The position numbers and the translations under genes are program-made. A DNA stretch of 64,000 bases from Microbacterium sp. NIBRBAC000506063 (lineage in GTDB: Bacteria > Actinomycetota > Actinomycetes > Actinomycetales > Microbacteriaceae). The stretch spans positions 1,178,001 to 1,242,000 of the forward strand of contig NZ_CP072876.1 of NCBI RefSeq assembly GCF_017968845.1. The letters run 5' to 3'. The notes under the pieces are model-generated. The model had not been told where the DNA came from and did no database searches. It saw nothing but the letters and a program-made list of their open reading frames with translations. Below, piece after piece: positions 26,568 through 37,835 of the stretch (within the stretch, counting starts at the first letter, position 1; each line of letters begins with the position of its first letter).

Positions 26568-27229
26568 CATCGGCCCTGACCGCGTCGCGAAAGCGGGTGC
26601 TGCAGCGCCGCATCCGATGGATCGTCACGGCGACCATCGCCTACAACGTCATCGAGGCGATCGTCGCCATCGCCGCGGGCGCCGTCGCCTCCTCGACGGC
26701 GCTGATCGCCTTCGGCCTGGACTCGACGATCGAGGTGCTCTCGGCCGCGGCCGTCGCCTGGCAGTTCACGCGTCGCGACCCCGAACGCTGGGAACGCGGC
26801 ACGCTGCGCGTGATCGCGGTCGCCTTCTTCGCGCTCGCCGCCTATGTCACGGGAGCCTCGATCCTGGCGCTGCTCGGCCGCGACGAGGTGCACCACTCCC
26901 CGGTCGGGATCACCCTGGCCGCCCTGAGCGTCATCATCATGCCGTTCCTCTCCTACGCCGAACGGCGCGCGGGCACCGAGCTCGGCTCGGCCACGGCCGT
27001 GGCCGACTCGAAGCAGACGCTGATCTGCACCTACCTCTCGGCGGCCGTGCTCATCGGGCTGCTGCTCAACAGCCTGTTCGGATGGTGGTGGGCGGATGCC
27101 GTCGCCGGCCTCGTCATCGCCGCCTTCGCCCTCCGCGAGGGCCTGGAGGCCTGGCGCGGCGACGCCTGCGCGACCTCGGTCGGGATGATCCTCGAGTCCG
27201 AGCATGACCATCCCGAGCACGCAGCCTGA
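26564..27229 (+). CDS. Cation-diffusion-facilitator-like transporter
   Basis: 221 residues with six membrane helices and the CDF-like pattern in helix 2 and 5 (ALIAFGLDSTIEVLSAAAVAW and LFGWWWADAVAGLVIAAFALREG). Aspartates in these helices form the transport metal site in the family. It lacks the long C-terminal cytoplasmic domain of classical CDFs, and the tail ESEHDHPEHAA is His-rich. Co-transcribed with the cysteine-rich ArsR sensor. Metal efflux in exchange for protons is the likely role. Confidence 0.8.
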   Translation: MTSALTASRKRVLQRRIRWIVTATIAYNVIEAIVAIAAGAVASSTALIAFGLDSTIEVLSAAAVAWQFTRRDPERWERGTLRVIAVAFFALAAYVTGASILALLGRDEVHHSPVGITLAALSVIIMPFLSYAERRAGTELGSATAVADSKQTLICTYLSAAVLIGLLLNSLFGWWWADAVAGLVIAAFALREGLEAWRGDACATSVGMILESEHDHPEHAA

Positions 27230-27247
27230 CGTGCGACCACCCTGTTC

Positions 27248-27298
27248 GGTCCCTCAGATTCAACTCTCCGGGTGCCGAGAAGCTGAATCTGAGGGACC
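27248..27298. terminator. Bidirectional terminator-like 15-bp inverted repeat
   Basis: GGTCCCTCAGATTCA (27248-27262) and TGAATCTGAGGGACC (27284-27298) are perfect inverses with a 21-base loop, between convergent genes (CDF transporter and response regulator). The stop codon of the response regulator lies in the left arm. Strong stem but no clear T run, as is common for actinobacterial terminators. Confidence 0.7.
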
Positions 27299-27957
27299 AG
27301 ACGGCGGCACGAGCCCCATCCGGTGCGCGAGGATCACCGCGTGCACCCGGTCGCGGGCGCCGAGCTTGGCGAGCACGCGCCCGACGTGCGTCTTGACGGT
27401 CGACTCGCTCACGAACAGCTCGGCCCCGATCTCGGCGTTGGTGAGGCCGCGACCGATCGCGACGAACACCTCGTGCTCGCGCTCGGTGAGCTCGTCGAGC
27501 GCCGGAGGCGCGGCCTCGGATGCCGGCAGGCGAGAGCCGAACAGGTCGAGCATCCGCCGTGTCACCCGCGGGACAGCGTCGCCTCGCCCGCATGCACGGC
27601 ACGGATCGCGCCGGTGAGCTCCTGCGGATGCGCATCCTTCAAAAGGAACCCGCTCGCCCCGGCCCGCACCGCGGCGAAGGCGTACTCGTCGAGGTCGAAG
27701 GTCGTGAGCACGACGACTCTCACCGCGGGGTGCTCCGCGGCGATGCGGCGGGTCGCCTCGATGCCATCCATCTGCGGCATCCGTACGTCCATGAGCACGA
27801 CGTCGGGGCGTTCCGTCGCCACCGACCGCAGCGCCTCGGCACCGTCGCCGGCCTCGGCCACGACCGTGATGTCGGGCTCGGCGTCGAGCACCATCCGGAA
27901 GCCCATCCGGATCAGCTGCTGGTCGTCGACGAGCAGCACGCGGATCTGATCAGCCAT
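27260..27957 (-). CDS. NarL/LuxR-family response regulator, frame broken
   Basis: N-terminal receiver domain with the phosphoacceptor region DVVLMDVRMPQMDGIEATR and the conserved threonine/lysine (VLTTF, LKDA), then after a one-base repair near 27565 a LuxR-type HTH: LTEREHEVFVAIGRGLTNAEIGAEL followed by VSESTVKTHVGRVLAKLGARDR. It is the partner of the histidine kinase immediately upstream (8-base overlap) and should activate the adjacent ABC exporter genes. Confidence 0.9.
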
Positions 27958-29225
27958 CGGCATCCTCCTCGGGAAGATCGGCGACGAGCCGCCACGACGA
28001 GGCGCCGACCGGCCCCGCCTGGAGCGTGCCGCCGAGCGCCGAGACCCGCTCCTGCAGGCCCCGGATGCCGAAGCCCGCGCCCCGCGAGGGCTCATCGGCG
28101 CGCACCCCGTCGTTCTCCACCGACACCCGCACCCGTCCGTCCGTGTAGTCGAGCGTGACGGCGATCCTGCCCGGGTCGTGCGCGTAGCGCATCGCGTTCG
28201 TGAGCCCCTCCTGCACGACGCGGAGCACGGTCAGGCGGCGCGCATTCGAGCCCGAGGGAGTTCCCGCGACCGTGAGCGTGACCGGCAGGCCCGCGGCGCG
28301 GGCGGTCTCGACGACGTCCTGCGGCGTCAGGTCCAGCAGGGGCCGAGCGGGAGAGCGGATGCGCCCGGCTCCGACTCCGCATCCGTGCGCAGCACGCCCA
28401 GCATGACCCGCATCTGCGTGAGTGCCTCGCGGGCCGTGTCGGCGATCGCGCGGTTCGCCTGCTTCGACCGGTGCGGGTCGTCGATCGCGTGTGCGCCCTC
28501 GGCGAGGGCGACGACGACGGCGAGGGAGTGCGAGACGATGTCGTGCATCTCGCGGGCGATGCGGGTGCGCTCGGCGGCGGCGGCCAGCTGCGCCTGCTGA
28601 TCGCGCTCGACGGCAAGTTGACGGGAGCGCTCGATGAGCGCCTCGACGTAGCGCTTGCGGCCGCCGACGTTCACGCCGATGAGGGCGCCGATCAGCAGCA
28701 GCGTCGTCGTGCTTCCGACGAGGACCGTTCCCTCGTTCAGCGCCGTCACACCGGTCCGGGTCCAGATGAAGGCGGTCAGCGCTGCGCAACCGACGGCCGC
28801 GGCCAGCGTCCACATCGCCGCGCGCGAGCTGCGGTACACGGCGACCGAGTAGAGGGCGATGACCGGCGCGACGCCGGCGGCGCTCGAGGAGAGCAGGGGT
28901 CGAGCACCGCGATCGGGCTGAAGGTGATGATGAACACCGTCAGCGGGTAGCGACGCCGCCACATCAGGCTCACCGAGGTGCCGACGGCGAGCACCAGACC
29001 GACGATCAGCCAGCCGATGGCGATGCGCTCCGCCCCCGGCTCGATCGACCCGAGTGCGAAGGTCGGGATCGACAGCAGCAGCGCGAGGACGACGAGCAGG
29101 ACGTCGGCCAGCCGCGGATGCCGCGCCCAGAACCGCCGGATCACCCCGGGCGGACGCGGAAGACGCAGGTCGTCCTCGGCGGGGATGCTGCTCCCGTCGA
29201 GGACGACCCGCGTGCTCTCCGTCAT
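27950..29225 (-). CDS. Sensor histidine kinase (HisKA_3 type), frame broken
   Basis: About 425 residues. N-terminal membrane helices (LADVLLVVLALLLSIPTFAL, IAIGWLIVGLVLAVG and more) precede the dimerisation helix with the phosphorylated histidine in RIAREMHDIVSHSLAVVVALA, and the ATP-binding domain (LTNAMRYAHDPG, then GAGFGIRGLQERV). Frames change near 28900 and 28345. No large extracellular sensor domain is present, so it may sense the membrane or the adjacent ABC transporter. Typical of the actinobacterial HK-RR-ABC units that respond to membrane-active compounds. Confidence 0.88.
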
Positions 29226-29235
29226 CTGCTCGACT

Positions 29236-30099
29236 CTACGCGTCGTGCCCCTTCAGGACGGCGGCCCCGGCGGCGATCGCGACGACCGCCCAGGCGATGA
29301 TCGTGACCAGCGCGGGCCAGGTCTCCAGCGGGATGCCGCTCATCGGTCCGCCCATGAACAGCGACTGTCCGGCGTTGGAGGGCAGGTAGCCCGCGGCGGT
29401 CTGCACCCATTCGAAGTCGGGCGTCGCCGGGAAGAACATCACCAGGATGGGCGCGACGAAGATCAGGCCGATGCCGGTCGCGAGCGCGCCGGGGCCGTTG
29501 CGGATGACGAATCCGATGCCGACCCCCACGACGGAGACGGCGGCGAGGTAGAGCGCTGCGCCCAGCAGCGGCATGACCGAGCTGTCGGGCTCGGACAGGT
29601 CGATCATCCCCGAGGGGAGGATCAGCCCGGTGAGCACGGCGGCGATCGCGAAGACGACGAGACTGAACAGGAACATCGTGGCGGCGACGATGAGCGCCTT
29701 CGCCAGGAGCGCACCGAGGCGGCGCGGCGCGGCGGTGAGCGTCGATCGGATCATGCCGGTCGAGTACTCGCCGGTGACCATGATCGTGCCGATGATCACG
29801 GCGAGCAGCTGGGTCAGCACCGTCGCGAACACGATGACCATCACGGCGGTGCCGTTCGCCTCGGCGACGGATGCCGGAGCCGCCTCCTGGGCGAAGCTCG
29901 CCAGCGCGGAGGCCTGCAGGAGGCTGAGCCCCACCGACACGAGGGCGACGAGGCCGAAGGCCCACCAGGTCGAGCGGACGGTGGTGAACTTGATCCACTC
30001 GGCGCGGAGGAGGCGCGCGAAGCTGACGCGCTCCCGCGACGGGGCGGCGGGGCCTGTCGCGGCGGCGACCGGCTCGGGGATGGCGGTGAGGGTGTTCAT
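29236..30099 (-). CDS. ABC-2 type transporter permease
   Basis: 287 residues, frame intact, with six membrane helices and the ABC-2 permease pattern: LLRAEWIKFTTVRSTWW before helix 1, and MVTGEYSTGMIRSTLTAAPRR between helices 2 and 3. It starts 1 base after the ATPase gene. Together they form an exporter, probably for antimicrobial peptides or lipids, controlled by the HK/RR pair downstream in the same operon. Confidence 0.87.
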   Translation of the reverse strand: MNTLTAIPEPVAAATGPAAPSRERVSFARLLRAEWIKFTTVRSTWWAFGLVALVSVGLSLLQASALASFAQEAAPASVAEANGTAVMVIVFATVLTQLLAVIIGTIMVTGEYSTGMIRSTLTAAPRRLGALLAKALIVAATMFLFSLVVFAIAAVLTGLILPSGMIDLSEPDSSVMPLLGAALYLAAVSVVGVGIGFVIRNGPGALATGIGLIFVAPILVMFFPATPDFEWVQTAAGYLPSNAGQSLFMGGPMSGIPLETWPALVTIIAWAVVAIAAGAAVLKGHDA

Positions 30100-30100
30100 C

Positions 30101-31008
<908 letters not shown>

Positions 31009-31103
31009 GTCTTCGACGCTACGGGCGCCGGGCGGGCGGCACATCGGCCGCGAGGATGGTCTTCGATCGCGGGGGCGTGGTACCTGGGTACCACGGGGCT
31101 GGT

Positions 31104-32075
31104 TCAGGCCGAGAGCAGCCCGGCGAGGAACGCGGCCTGCTTCTCCCAGTGGAAGCCCTGCCCGCCCTCGTGCTGGTTGAAGGGGTAGTCGACGATCGCG
31201 GCGTCGCCGGCCCAGTGGTTGCGGGCCGCGTAGACGGTCGAGGGCGGGCACACCGGGTCGAGGAGGGCCACCGAGAACAGCGCGGCCGTGGTGGCGCGCT
31301 TGGCGAAGTTCACGCCGTCGAAGTACGACAGGGTCGTGAAGACCTGTTCGGTCGCCCCGCGGTGCACGGCCAGATAGCGGACGATCTCCTGGTACGGGTC
31401 GCGCTCGGTCATGCCGACGGCGCGGTCGAAGTGGCACAGGAAGGGCACCTCGGGCATGGCGGCGATGAGGCCGTCGCAGAGCGCCGCCGCGGCGATGGCG
31501 ATCCCGCCGCCCTGGCTCGTGCCGCAGACGGCCACGCGTGCGGCATCCACCTGGTCGAGTGAGCGGACGGCATCGACCGCCAGCACCGCGTCGGTGAAGA
31601 CACGGCGATAGTAGTAGGTCTCGGGGCTCTCGATGCCTCGCGTCATGAAGCCGGGCGCGGCCGGCGCCGAGCCGTGCGGGTCGCCGGTGACGCCGCCGGT
31701 GCCCCAGCCGCTTCCCTGCCCGCGCGTGTCCATGAAGAAATAGGCGTAGCCGGATGCCGCCCAGGCGAGCTTCTCGTGCGGCAGGCCGCGTCCGCCGCCG
31801 TAGCCGTTGAACTCGACGACGGCGGGGAGGGGCTCTGCGGCATCCGACGGCACGATGAGCCAGCCGGCCACCGGGTCGCCGGCGAACCCGGAGAAGGTCA
31901 TGTCGTACACCTCTACCGCCGTGAGCGGCGAGTCGACGCGCGTCAGCCGCGGCGGCTCCGCGACGGCGCGCGACTCGGCGAGCGTGCGCTCCCAGAACAC
32001 GTCGAAGTCGGTGGGTTCGACCACGGCGGGGCGATAGGTTTGCAGCTCCGCGGGCGGGAGGTCGAACCGTGGCAT
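31104..32075 (-). CDS. Acetyl xylan esterase / cephalosporin-C deacetylase (CE7)
   Basis: 323 residues, frame intact. The CE7 signatures are present: RGQGSGWG, the nucleophile serine in VCGTSQGGGIA, the acid in LLDPVCPPSTV and the histidine in NQHEGG. These cytosolic esterases remove acetyl groups from short acetylated xylo-oligosaccharides. Position after the sugar importer and glycosidase-like gene supports a role in degrading imported acetylated oligosaccharides. Confidence 0.92.
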   Translation of the reverse strand: MPRFDLPPAELQTYRPAVVEPTDFDVFWERTLAESRAVAEPPRLTRVDSPLTAVEVYDMTFSGFAGDPVAGWLIVPSDAAEPLPAVVEFNGYGGGRGLPHEKLAWAASGYAYFFMDTRGQGSGWGTGGVTGDPHGSAPAAPGFMTRGIESPETYYYRRVFTDAVLAVDAVRSLDQVDAARVAVCGTSQGGGIAIAAAALCDGLIAAMPEVPFLCHFDRAVGMTERDPYQEIVRYLAVHRGATEQVFTTLSYFDGVNFAKRATTAALFSVALLDPVCPPSTVYAARNHWAGDAAIVDYPFNQHEGGQGFHWEKQAAFLAGLLSA

Positions 32076-32198
32076 CGGGGCTCCTTCTCTGGACGGTCGA
32101 GCGGCAGTCTACTGGTGCGGAAAGCGGATCCGGATGCCGCAGACGACTGCGCGCCGCGGCCCAGGGAGGGAGGGCCGCGGCGCGCAGGGGTCAGCGGA

Positions 32199-34500
32199 TC
32201 AGGACACTTCCGGTCGACGGCGCAAGCGCGTCACGACCAGGGTGGAGGCGCCGAGCGCCAGCAGCAGTGCGCCGAGCAGACCCCAGGGCCCGAGCTCGCC
32301 ACCGGTGGCGGAGAGCTCCTCGGCGACGACGCGGAACTGCACGCTCACCTCCCCCGACTCCGCGCCGGTCAGGGTGACCGTGTGGACGCCCAGCGGCGTG
32401 TCCGCGGGATCGTCCACGTGAAGGTCACCGCGCCGTCGGCGTCGGCGGACCTGGTTCCCAGCGCAAGCGGCTCGGAGTTCATCACGCCGCTCACGTTCTC
32501 GCCGGCGGCGAAGCCGGTGCCGGTCACCGTCAGCGAGCCGCCTCGCTCCACCGTCGCGGAGGTCAGCGTGGCGCGGAGTTCGGTCTCCGGGTCCGCGGGG
32601 TCGGTGGGATCGGCCGGGTCCGTCGGGTCGCTCGGGTCCGTGGGATCGCTGGGTCCGTCGGGTCACCCGGGTCGCTCGGGTCCGTAGGTTCGGTCGGGTC
32701 CGTAGGGTCGGTGGGGTCCGTCGGATCGGTGGGGTCCGTCGGATCGCTGGGGTCCGTGGGATCGGTCGGATCCGTCGTGCCCGGATCCGTGCACTCCGCA
32801 TACGCCTCCGCGCTGGGCGAGAAGCGGATCCACTCGAATCGCGGCTCGAGCTCGACAGCGGCGTTGCCACGGTAGGCGTAGGGGCCCACGTGCGTGTAGC
32901 GCGGCTCGCCTTCAAGCAGCGCGGCGACCGCCCGGCCGTGGAGAGTGAAGTTCTCACCATCCGTCGACACGGACGCCATGATCGTGCTGCCGTCGCTTGT
33001 CAGCCGCAACCACACCTCGGTCGTCTCGGCGTATCCGGTGAAGGTCTGGTCGGTGAAGGCAGGGCTGCCGACGGCGACGAGCTCGAGACCGCGCCCATTG
33101 GTGGCTTTGCCCAGGGTGAGCCGCACGTACTGACCGTCGCCCGTGTAGAGCATCAGCCCTGCCTGCTGGAAGTTCAGGGAGGGCCCGCCGTCCGGGTAAG
33201 TCAGCCTCGTTGTCACCTCCCACTCGTCGCCTGGCAGCTCCTGCTGCAGCAGGGAGGCGCCGGCGATGCCGCCGGCATAGGTCGGAACGACGAGCGCGCC
33301 GTCCTCGACGCGGTGGCGCGCCGACTCCTCGCGAACCACGCGGTCCCAGACATCCGAGATCCCGTCCTCGAACTCGTCGGAGCCTGGGGCGGCGCACTCC
33401 TCGAACACGGGGTTCTCCGGGTCGAAGGGGAAGTTGCCGAACGCGGGGAGGACGACCGTCTCGGCCCCGTCCTTCGCCCAGGCGATCGTGGCGCCCAGGC
33501 GGTGGCCGGCCTCGTAGAAGAGATAGGTCTCCCCGTCATGCGTGACGATCTCCGGAGAGGCGACACGTCCGGCATCCGCTCCCAGACCGCTGGCCTGGTG
33601 GAGGAGGATCGGCTCCTCGCCGACGTTGCGCAGGGTCTCGTCGATCGTGCGCGCATAGCTCTTGCCGCTGGAGGCGTGGTAGACGACGTACAGCTGGTCG
33701 TTCCACTCCCAGAGGTTCGCCGCCGAGACGTTCTGGCCCTCCTCGGGGCCGGGTGCGACGACGTAGTCCGGGTCGACCGTCCAGGAGATCCCGTCCACGG
33801 ACTCGGCCAGGCGGATGCGGCGGATGTTGTCGCGCTCGTTGCCCATGTAGAACATGGCGTAGCCGTACTCGGAGTCGGCGTCAGGATGTGGGAACACGCG
33901 TGCGTAGCTGGACTCGGTCACGTTCGGGCCGCCCATGGCGTTGTCGACCACCCGGTCTCCGTACTCGAAGTGGATGCCGTCATCGCTGCTCGCGTAGCGG
34001 GTCACCGAGTTCTCGCCGTGGAAGTAGAGGAACATCTTGCCCGCCTCTTCGTTCCAGATCGCATCGGGACTGGAGACGTGACTGACGCTGTAGTGATCGT
34101 CCCAGACGCGCTCGATGATCGGGCTTCCCTCGTACTCCGTCCACGGCCCCTCGAGGCTGTCGGCGTACATCAGCACCACGCCGGCGGGAGCATCGTGCGG
34201 CGCCGTGTACAGGTACCACTCGCCCAGCGGGTTCTCGAAGTGCGCCCCGGCATGGAAGACGCTCGGGAAGATGAACTCGTTGGTCGGGTTGTAGTTCATC
34301 GTCGACTTGTCGGTGATGATCCCCTGGAATCCGAACGACGGCCAGCCCGCAGGAGGCTCGGCGACGGCCATGCGGAGGGCGGTGTCCGCCGGCGGGGGTG
34401 CAGCTGCGGCGGGCGCGGCCGTGGCGGCGAGCCCGAGTGCGGCAGCCGCGGCGATCAGCGCAAGCGGGCTGCGCCGGGATCGCGGGACGGTGATGGTCAT
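32199..34500 (-). CDS. Secreted, sortase-anchored glycosidase-like protein, frame broken
   Basis: About 770 residues. N-terminal signal peptide (RRSPLALIAAAAALGLAATAAP ending AAAAPPP), then a five-bladed propeller-like domain resembling GH43/62/117 families (MNYNPTNEFIFPSVFHAG, SSPDAIWNEEAG, YARVFPHPDADSEYG, ASPEIVTHDGETYLFY), then a DUF1349-like concanavalin-A domain (NFQQAGLMLYTGDGQYV), a Thr/Pro/Asp repeat linker, an Ig-like region and a C-terminal LSATGG sorting signal with membrane helix and RLRRR tail. Frames change near 32655 and 32400. The catalytic acids cannot be assigned with certainty, so substrate is unknown; hemicellulose is likely. Confidence 0.78.
32588..32785 (-). repeat. DPTDPS-type tandem repeat encoding a surface-protein linker
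   Basis: About 200 bases of degenerate 9-base units encoding Asp-Pro-Thr/Ser repeats on the minus strand. Such Pro/Thr linkers hold cell-wall proteins away from the surface. A one-base loss near 32655 lies inside it. The repeat number may vary between strains, and it is a place where assemblies collapse. Confidence 0.75.
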
Positions 34501-34605
34501 TTCCTGATCTCCTTCGATGAGGATCCGCGGATGCGGACCGGGTGCGGGGCGCGGAGGCACGACGAACGTGCCCTCCGTGCGGGGAGTGGGCGGGGAGGCT
34601 CGGGA

Positions 34606-35542
34606 TCAGCCCTTCAGTCCGGTGTGTGCGAGCCCTTGCACGAACTGCTTCTGGGCGACGAGGAAGACCGCGAGCACGGGCAGCACCGTCAGGGTCGTGG
34701 CGGCCAGCTGCACGTTCCACATCGGTCCGCCGTAGGCGTCGACGTACTGCGTCAGCGCCTGCGGGAGAGTGAACATGTCCTTGCTCGACAGGTACACGAT
34801 CGGCTCGAGGTAGAGGTTCCACGACTTCAGGAACGTGAAGATCGCGACCGCGGCGAGCGCGGGCCGCGCCAAGGGGAACGCGATCCGCCAGAAGATCCCC
34901 AGCGACCGAGTCCGTCCATCCGGCCGGCCTCCTCGAGCTCGACCGGCAGTCCCAGGAAGAACTGGCGCATGATGAAGATCCCCAGTACGGCGGGCGCTCC
35001 GAAGATCGGGATCACGATCAGCGGCCAGTGCGTGTCGATCAGCCCCATGCTGTTGACCAGGCGGAACAGCGGCACGATCGTCACCTCGGAGGGAACGAGC
35101 AGACCGATGAGCACGACGAGGAACAGCGCGTTGGCCCCGGGGAATCGGATGCGGGCGAAGGCGTAGCCGGCCATGGCTGCCAGCAGCAGCGTGCCCACGG
35201 TCACCAGCACCGCGATGTAGAGGCTGTTCCAGTACTGCTGCGCGAACGGCTGCAGGCGGAACACCTCGCCGTAGGCGTCGAAGGTGGGATTCTCCGGCCA
35301 GAGCGTCGGGACCTTGCGGAGGATCTCGCTCATGGGCTTCAGGCTCGAGGTCGCCATCCACCAGGTGGGGAAGACGAACGGGATGCTGATGACGGCCAGC
35401 AGCGCGATCATGCCGATCGACGCCCAGCGTCGCTTGGCACGCGACCATCCGGTGCGTGCGAGGCGTGCCGACGTCGCGGATCCGGTGACGACGGCGGTCG
35501 TGTCGAGGGGTTCGATCTCGGTCAGGGGGCGTCAGTTCTCAT
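34606..35542 (-). CDS. Carbohydrate ABC transporter permease, MalG type, frame broken
   Basis: About 312 residues with six membrane helices and the inner-membrane EAA loop (ELEEAGRMDGL, then SLGIFWRIAFPLARPALAAV), the CUT1 MalG type that contacts the ATPase. Frames change near 34905 and 35528. The start ATG 35542 overlaps the stop of the MalF-type gene, and one missing C near 35528 creates an early stop. No ATPase gene is in this locus; a shared MsiK-type ATPase elsewhere is expected, as in other actinobacteria. Confidence 0.88.
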
Positions 35543-36482
35543 GGAAGACCCACCTCTTTCGTGTCTGCCACTGGATGAGGGTGAGCACCAGGACGATGAG
35601 GAACAGCAGGACCGACAGGGCGCTGGCGTAACCGAAGTCGTTGAAGCGGAACGCCTGCTGGTAGAGGTAGTAGACCAGCACGGTGGTCGAGTTGCCCGGG
35701 CCGCCCCCGGTGAGGACGGCGATCTGGGCGAACACCTCGAGGGAGCCCACGATCGTGAGGATCGACACGAGCAGGATGGTCGGGCTGATCATCGGCAGGG
35801 TGATCGAGCGGAAGCGTCTCCAGGCGCCGGCGCCGTCGATGCGGGCGGCCTCCATGATCTCCTCCGGAACGCTCTGGAGCGCGGCGAGGAACAGGATCAT
35901 GTTCAGGCCCACGTTCTTGAAGACCTGGACGATGATCACCGACAGCAGCGCGGTGACCTCGCCGCGCAGCCAGTTCGGCCCCTCGATGCCGATGAGAGCG
36001 AGGAAGCCGTTGATGCCGCCGTCGGCCTGCAGGAGGAACCCCCACACGATCGTCCAAGCGACGAGCGAGACCACGACGGGGGAGAAGAAGAAGGTGCGGA
36101 ACGTGGTCGTGCCGGGAAGCTTCTGGTTGAGCATCACGGCCAGGAACAGGGCGAGCGAGATGTTCAGGACGACCAGCCCGATCGAGAACCACAGGCTGGC
36201 CAGGAGGGAGTCCCGAAGTCCCGGGTCGTGCAGCATCCGGTCGTAGTTGTCGGCTCCGGAGAAGACGAAGGTGTTGGCGAGCACGTTCCAGTCGTGCAGC
36301 GAGAACCAGAACACGGCGACGAGCGGGGCGATGACGAAGGCGACGGCGCCGAGGACGGCCGGCGCGACCATCATGTATCCGACGGCCCAGTCGCGCCGCT
36401 CCACCGCGGAGCGGCGAGGACGTGCGGGTCGTCCCCTCCGCTCCGCGGTTTCGGCCGTCGTGGCGACGGCGGTGGTGGTCAT
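35532..36482 (-). CDS. Carbohydrate ABC transporter permease, MalF type
   Basis: 316 residues, frame intact. Six helices and the EAA motif in EEIMEAARIDGAGAWRRFRSITLPMISPT identify the MalF-type CUT1 permease. It sits 6 bases after the binding-protein gene and overlaps the MalG gene. Confidence 0.92.
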   Translation of the reverse strand: MTTTAVATTAETAERRGRPARPRRSAVERRDWAVGYMMVAPAVLGAVAFVIAPLVAVFWFSLHDWNVLANTFVFSGADNYDRMLHDPGLRDSLLASLWFSIGLVVLNISLALFLAVMLNQKLPGTTTFRTFFFSPVVVSLVAWTIVWGFLLQADGGINGFLALIGIEGPNWLRGEVTALLSVIIVQVFKNVGLNMILFLAALQSVPEEIMEAARIDGAGAWRRFRSITLPMISPTILLVSILTIVGSLEVFAQIAVLTGGGPGNSTTVLVYYLYQQAFRFNDFGYASALSVLLFLIVLVLTLIQWQTRKRWVFHEN

Positions 36483-36488
36483 ACGGGA

Positions 36489-37795
36489 TCAGCCCTCCAG
36501 CAGCGGTGCGATCGTGTCGCAGGTGCTCTGGAGCACGGCCCCGACGTCGGCGCCGGGCGACCAGAGGGCGTCCAGCTGGGCGCGGACCGTGTCCTGCAGA
36601 CGTGCGAAGTTCACGTGCGTCGGCTTGGTGACGGCGCCCTGGATGCCGTCGATCACGACGGCCTGCAGCTGCTCCACGCTCAGCAGCGGGTTCGCCGCTG
36701 CGAGGATCTCGGCCGTCAGCAGCGACTCGCGCGGCGGCGGGAAGTACGCGGCGAGCTTGGCGGCGTTGTCCGGGTTGGTGAAGTGCGCGAGGAAGTCCGC
36801 CGCGATCGCGGGGTTGGCCGCGTTGGCGAACACACCGATTCCGGCCTGCCCGATCACGTTCTGCTGACCGGCCGGTCCCGCCGGAAGCGGGACGATGTCC
36901 CAGGCGAAGGAGTCGTCCAGGGCCGAGGCGCGGCTGATCTGGGTGATCGTCAGGGCCGCGTCTCCGGCGAAGAAGTCGGCCGTGACGCCCGGTCCGGGCA
37001 GCGCGCCGTCCTGGAACGTGGCGTCGTGGATCCAGGTGAGCGCGTCGACCATCGCCGGCTCGGTGAAGGTGCACGTCAGGCCGTCCTCGCTCCAGGGTGC
37101 GGCGGCCCAGCCGTTCCACACCGTCGAGAGGTTCTCCCACGTGCGGTACTCGAAGTCGCGCACGACCAGGCCCGCCTTGCCGGACTCCTCCGCCGTGGCT
37201 GCGGCGATGTCGCGGGCGGCGTCGAAGGTCCACTCGCCGGAAGCGACGAGATCGGCGGGGTTGGGCTGGCCTGCGGCCTCAAGCTGGTCGGTGTTGACGA
37301 AGACGCCGAAGGGGCTGTTCGAGAACGGGTAGGCGAAGAGCCCTTCGCCCTCCTCCCACAGTGCCAGTGAGGAGGTCAGCAGGTCGTCGTAGTCGTAGCC
37401 GTCGGCGTTCTGCAGCGTCGGTCGGATGTCGGCCAGCGCCCCGCTGGAGACGAACTCGGGTGCGTAGCTCTCCAGGATCCATCCCAGGTCCGGTGCGTTG
37501 CCGCCCGCGATCTGGGTGGTGAGGCTGGTCGTGTAGTCGTCGAAGGGGATCGCATCGAAGGACACCGAGGAGACCAGCTCGGGTTCGCGGCGACGTAGTC
37601 GTCGGCGATCTCCTGGAACAGGGCGAGCTGAGACTCGTCGGCCGTCCACACGGTCATGCGGAGGTCGACCGGTTCGTCGGGGGTCTCCGCGCCCGGCTCG
37701 GGGGAGCCGCTGCTGCAACTGGCGAGGGTGAGAGCGGCGACGATGCCGATTCCTGCCGCGAGGGGTGCGCGCCTGTGCGCCCGCGGGTTTCTCAT
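36489..37795 (-). CDS. Carbohydrate ABC transporter substrate-binding lipoprotein, frame broken
   Basis: About 435 residues. Lipoprotein signal peptide ending in LTLASCSSG (lipobox, Cys near residue 27), followed by the type 1 family binding-protein fold: TTQIAGGNAPDLGWI and LADIRPTLQNADGYDYDDLL, and later TADFFAGDAALTITQI. One base is missing near 37590. It captures oligosaccharides for the MalFG-type permeases. The exact sugar cannot be read from sequence; neighbours suggest an acetylated hemicellulose fragment. Confidence 0.9.
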
Positions 37796-37835
37796 GATTG
37801 CTCCTTCTCGGTTGTGGTGGTGCGTTGGTGGTGGG

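Noticed and set aside
32588..32785. CRISPR-like array
   Set aside because: The short units are in frame, lack spacers of uniform length and encode a DPT/DPS linker of a surface protein.
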